From NCBI GenBank assembly GCA_030432505.1, contig JAUIHA010000018.1, forward strand, positions 1-10,172: a stretch of DNA of 10,172 bases. The letters are read 5' to 3'. Of the stretch, positions 7,956 through 10,172 are shown piece by piece. The notes under the pieces were generated by a model. The model saw only the letters and a program-made list of their open reading frames with translations. It was not told the DNA's origin and did not search any database. Numbering within the stretch: the first letter of the stretch is position 1; each line of letters opens with the position of its first letter. This DNA comes from a bacterium (GTDB lineage Bacteria > Babelota > Babeliae > Babelales > RVW-14). A program made the translations under genes and the position numbers.

Positions 7956-7979
7956 CTGATAATAGCCATTTTCAGAATA

Positions 7980-7997
7980 TTTTACAACTTTGTAAAA
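7980..7997. repeat. Perfect 8-bp palindrome, possible operator
   Basis: TTTTACAA and TTGTAAAA flank a 2-nt centre. The palindrome begins 24 nt after the stop codon of the coiled-coil gene and covers the -35 box of the best promoter candidate for the zinc-ribbon and tsaB genes. The all-AT outer arms and the lack of a following T run argue against a terminator. A dimeric repressor site is a reasonable reading, unproven. Confidence 0.4.
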
Positions 7998-8008
7998 CTA
8001 TATACAAT
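7981..8008 (+). promoter_or_regulatory. Candidate promoter for the zinc-ribbon and tsaB genes
   Basis: TTTACA (7981-7986) and TACAAT (8003-8008), each one base off consensus, are spaced by 16 nt. Transcription would start near 8015 and leave a leader of about 90 nt, in which I see no clear structure. A weaker TATAAA lies at 8078-8083, but without a good -35 box. Confidence 0.42.
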
Positions 8009-8104
8009 AAGAATATTGGTGAGACCTTGCACTCGTGGTATTTGTCTAAAATTTATTATTCTTTTGTGAATAATTGATATAAAGCCAGAAAAGGAGAGGG
8101 GCAT

Positions 8105-8287
8105 ATGAAGTGTCCGAAGTGCAGTGGTATGATGATTATGCAGTCGTTCTTTGATCATTTCATAAACTTTGAAGGGTGGAAGTGCCTCAACTGTGGCAAA
8201 ATCATAGAGAAAAGGGAAAATACCATAAAGGACGATGCCTTTAGTGTTTTTTATCAACGTCAAAAAATAAAGAAGCAAAACAACTAG
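8105..8287 (+). CDS. Small zinc-ribbon protein
   Basis: This 60-residue protein has two CxxC pairs, C3-C6 (CPKC) and C27-C30 (CLNC), 20 residues apart. This is the classic four-cysteine zinc ribbon and almost certainly binds one Zn ion. Between the pairs are aromatic residues (SFFDHF, NFEGW) typical of the ribbon core, and the C-terminal tail is basic (KIKKQNN). There is no signal peptide, so it acts in the cytoplasm, plausibly on nucleic acid or as a small adaptor; the exact role is unknown. A strong AAGGAG lies 8 nt before the ATG, and the start is fixed because the first cysteine is residue 3. The gene is 7 nt upstream of tsaB. Because tsaB has no visible ribosome binding site of its own, translation of this small gene probably feeds it. 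Confidence 0.85.
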   Translation: MKCPKCSGMMIMQSFFDHFINFEGWKCLNCGKIIEKRENTIKDDAFSVFYQRQKIKKQNN

Positions 8288-8294
8288 AAATTTT

Positions 8295-8993
8295 ATGAAA
8301 ACAACATTTGTGAGCATACAGGGTAGTTACAGCCAACTTCAGATTTCTCTTTTTCAGGGCAGCTCTTGCCTGCAAACAATTATCAAGGACGATGTCAAAG
8401 CAAGTTCACATCTTGTGCCTTATCTTGATGAACTTCTTGCCAATCACAGCCTATCACTAAAAGATCTTGATTTTATTGCCGTGGATTATGGTCCTGGTGC
8501 TTTCACTTCGCTGCGTGTAATCATTGCTACGGTCAATGGTATTAGCTTTGCAAGCCAAAAGCCGCTGATTGCAGTTGATGGCCTTGAGGCTTTATGGCAA
8601 CAGACACGTGATGAGCAAAATATTTCGGATGATGCTCTACTTGTGTGTTTACTCAATGCCTACAACAACGATGTTTACTATCTTGCCCAATCAGGAGCAG
8701 GAGGCATTAAGTCTTGTGAGAAGATTGACGTGGTTCTTGAAAAACTTGCGGAAAGGAGTGAGCAGGAACTATTATTCGTTGGTAATGCCGTTGAAATGCA
8801 TGCAGATCTTATTCAAGAAAAACTTGGTGATAAAAAGATACAATTTATTCAAAATCCTCCTGTTGCATCTTCGGAGCAAATTGGTAGTATGGCGCTGCAT
8901 AATTGGGAAAGTGAAAAAAATACCATGCTTCGTATTGTGCCCAACTACATGAAGACGCAGCTTTTTGCTATCAGAAAAACTGGAAAAAACTAA
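8295..8993 (+). CDS. tsaB: tRNA threonylcarbamoyladenosine synthesis protein TsaB
   Basis: TsaB (YeaZ) pairs with TsaD, and with TsaE, to transfer the threonylcarbamoyl group to A37 of tRNAs that read ANN codons (t6A). It has the ASKHA fold but is not itself the catalytic subunit. The 232 residues match the family length. The diagnostic motif is GPGAFTSLR at 66-74, close to the usual GPGSFTGLR and followed by the helix IIATVNGISFA; SSHLVPYLDELL (37-48) matches the family helix before it. The N-terminal strand reads VSIQGS where many homologues have a DTS motif, a common divergence because TsaB has lost catalysis. No TsaD or TsaE gene is in the window. No Shine-Dalgarno sequence is seen before the ATG, consistent with coupling to the zinc-ribbon gene. 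The stop codon overlaps that of rsmE, which runs the other way. Confidence 0.92.
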   Translation: MKTTFVSIQGSYSQLQISLFQGSSCLQTIIKDDVKASSHLVPYLDELLANHSLSLKDLDFIAVDYGPGAFTSLRVIIATVNGISFASQKPLIAVDGLEALWQQTRDEQNISDDALLVCLLNAYNNDVYYLAQSGAGGIKSCEKIDVVLEKLAERSEQELLFVGNAVEMHADLIQEKLGDKKIQFIQNPPVASSEQIGSMALHNWESEKNTMLRIVPNYMKTQLFAIRKTGKN

Positions 8994-9736
8994 TTGTTCA
9001 ATAACGTTCTAAGAATTCCTAGACCAACAACTGCTGCATCACGAGCACGTAAAATTGTTGGAGTGAGAGCGAATTTTTGAAAACCTTTGATTTGCAGAAG
9101 GTTGAGCTCTTTGTCTGTTAGCCCACCTTCAGGGCCACAAACTACATGAAGATTTTTTTTATTGCTTTCTTGTTGTGAAAATGAGGAAAAGGTTTTTCCG
9201 TGTGCATCAAAGCAAATACCAAAATCATTCTTGTTCAGGGCGATGCCTGGCAATTTAATTGGCTGCTCAAGTGCTGGCAGTGCAAATTGTTTTGATTGTT
9301 CGCATGCTGCAATCATTATTTTTTTGAGACGCTTTCGTTCCTTATCACCTCCCCATTTACGTTGAACTTTTTCTGAGATTACGGGGACAATGTGAGAAGC
9401 TCCCATTTGCGTAGCAGTATAAATAATCTCTTCAAAATCAGTTTTCTTGGTGATGCATGGATAAAAATAAAGCGTTGGGAAAAGAGGCTCAGTTATTTTT
9501 GAGCTGATAATTTCTCCAACGATATTTTTTTTTGAAGCAAAGGTTGCTTCATCTAAGATTATTTCTAAAGAATTTTTTGAATCAAATAAAATAAGATGGT
9601 CGCCAGTGTGTAATCGTAATACTCGCGTGATTCTGTTCCAAAGATCTGCATCTTTAAAATTGAGTGTTCCGTGTAGTGCTGGTAGTTGTTCAACAAAGAG
9701 TGCAAAAAGATGTTTATTATTTGCCACTTGCTTCAT
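8990..9736 (-). CDS. rsmE: 16S rRNA (uracil-1498-N3)-methyltransferase RsmE
   Basis: RsmE methylates N3 of U1498 in 16S rRNA of the small subunit, using S-adenosylmethionine. The 248 residues fit the family. An N-terminal PUA-like RNA-binding domain covers about 8-80 (RITRVLRLHTGDHL at 35-48 is its hallmark). A SPOUT methyltransferase domain follows, with MGASHIVPV (111-119), the AACEQSKQ helix (143-150), the cofactor-loop motif GPEGGLT (201-207) and the knot motif LTPTILRARDAA (224-235). The last differs from the common LGxRILRxETA form: aspartate and alanine replace glutamate and threonine. I think the enzyme is still active, but this is worth noting. The ATG at 9736 lies inside the upstream gene for the acidic membrane protein (20-nt overlap), and no good Shine-Dalgarno sequence is seen, so translation is probably coupled to that gene. 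Confidence 0.95.
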   Translation of the reverse strand: MKQVANNKHLFALFVEQLPALHGTLNFKDADLWNRITRVLRLHTGDHLILFDSKNSLEIILDEATFASKKNIVGEIISSKITEPLFPTLYFYPCITKKTDFEEIIYTATQMGASHIVPVISEKVQRKWGGDKERKRLKKIMIAACEQSKQFALPALEQPIKLPGIALNKNDFGICFDAHGKTFSSFSQQESNKKNLHVVCGPEGGLTDKELNLLQIKGFQKFALTPTILRARDAAVVGLGILRTLLNN

Positions 9737-10046
9737 TGTTTCTATTTTTTAACCAATAAATAAATCCTGCAGTTGCAGCAGTTGCAGCTACACCACCTGC
9801 AATGAGCTCATATTTATATTGCTTCATATAAATTTGTGCAATGGCCCAAGCAAGAGTAAGTTTTGAAGGTTTTGGTGCTGTTTCTTCATATGCTTCAACG
9901 TCTGCGAGATCTATATCATCAAAGTCACACATTTGATCAAAATCATCTTCTTCGATTTCAGCTGCAGCTTGTGGTACTTGTTGATCTGCGTAAATAGATG
10001 CTGTTGTCGTCATGAGTAGGAGTGAGAGAGCAATTTTTTTTATCAT
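9717..10046 (-). CDS. Small acidic exported protein with C-terminal membrane segment
   Basis: The protein has 109 residues. A signal peptide (MIKK, hydrophobic core, probable cut after SIYA at residue 20) leads into a strongly acidic stretch (about 29-55, mostly Asp and Glu, one cysteine at 40). A mildly amphipathic segment (62-78) follows, then an Ala/Gly-rich membrane helix at about 81-99 with positive residues (KNRN) behind it. The mature protein would thus be a single-pass membrane protein with its acidic part outside the cytoplasm and a short tail inside. I do not recognise the family; the acidic part might bind cations or a basic partner, but this is speculation. Only a weak GGA precedes the ATG. 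It shares 20 nt with rsmE and is transcribed before it, a linkage that looks like convenience rather than shared function. Confidence 0.75.
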   Translation of the reverse strand: MIKKIALSLLLMTTTASIYADQQVPQAAAEIEEDDFDQMCDFDDIDLADVEAYEETAPKPSKLTLAWAIAQIYMKQYKYELIAGGVAATAATAGFIYWLKNRNNEASGK

Positions 10047-10092
10047 TATTAGTATCCAGTTTACTAAAGTGATGACTTATTATCCTTGAGTA

Positions 10093-10122
10093 GATATACC
10101 TTAAAGGAGTGTATGAGGTCAA
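10093..10122 (-). promoter_or_regulatory. Candidate promoter for the acidic membrane protein and rsmE
   Basis: On the minus strand TTGACC (10117-10122) and TATATC (10093-10098) are 18 nt apart. Transcription would start near 10086 and give a leader of about 40 nt. The -35 box is only one base off consensus; the -10 box is weaker. Confidence 0.4.
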
Positions 10123-10150
10123 TCTTAGCATTTTTGCATGGGAAGTCAAA

Positions 10151-10172
10151 ATGGCCATGAGTAAGGCAAATT
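10151..10172 (+). CDS. Possible start of a plus-strand gene, cut by the right edge
   Basis: ATG at 10151 is preceded by GGGAAG with 5-nt spacing and opens a frame (MAMSKAN) that is still open at the window end, 7 codons on. It would be divergent from the acidic protein gene. A second ribosome-binding-like AAAGGAG at 10103-10109 leads only to an ATG whose frame closes after 15 codons. Seven codons are too few to name a product. Confidence 0.3.

Noticed and set aside
7943-7975. Repeated AATAGC and an imperfect AAAATAGC/GCCATTTT stem after the coiled-coil gene, possible terminator
   Set aside because: The stem has a mismatch, is AT-rich and starts inside the coding end; the only T run is part of the stem itself.
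10113-10162. 15-codon frame after AAAGGAG near the right edge, possible leader peptide
   Set aside because: The spacing of 3 nt is too short for a good start and nothing in the peptide suggests attenuation.

Overview
The window is AT-rich, densely coding bacterial chromosome from an organism with an outer membrane: a complete BamA/Omp85 assembly protein is present and several neighbours carry export signals. The mix of many exported, hard-to-place proteins with a few universal housekeeping genes (bamA, tsaB, rsmE) fits a host-associated lineage with a divergent proteome. Candidatus Dependentiae (TM6/Babelae) is my best guess, but it is inference from gene style only; no marker in the window settles it. 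I see no transposase, phage gene, tRNA, rRNA or CRISPR array.

Left part (1-5526). A plus-strand gene enters from the left edge and ends at 1045; its C-terminus looks like the 3D/MltA-type double-psi beta-barrel of lytic transglycosylase-like proteins. It converges on a minus-strand block that reads, in transcription order, a membrane-anchored alpha/beta-hydrolase (5526-4075), bamA (3959-1485) and a small exported protein (1473-1066). The last two are tightly linked, because the ribosome binding site of the small gene overlaps the bamA stop codon. The bamA leader holds a perfect 8-bp hairpin directly against its Shine-Dalgarno sequence. The theme of this block is the cell envelope.

Middle (5527-7955). 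A divergent intergenic region of about 240 bp holds candidate promoters in both directions. It feeds a 728-residue exported protein dominated by long coiled coils, with no cysteine in the mature chain and no family I recognise. This is the most unusual protein of the window.

Right part (7956-10172). A promoter-like region containing a perfect palindrome over its -35 box precedes a 60-residue zinc-ribbon protein and tsaB (tRNA t6A synthesis), which are 7 nt apart. tsaB converges on rsmE (16S rRNA m3U1498 methyltransferase), the stop codons overlapping by 4 nt. rsmE is in turn overlapped by 20 nt by an upstream gene for a small acidic protein with a signal peptide and a C-terminal membrane segment. 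At the far right a plus-strand gene may just begin. All nine visible stop codons are TAA or TAG.
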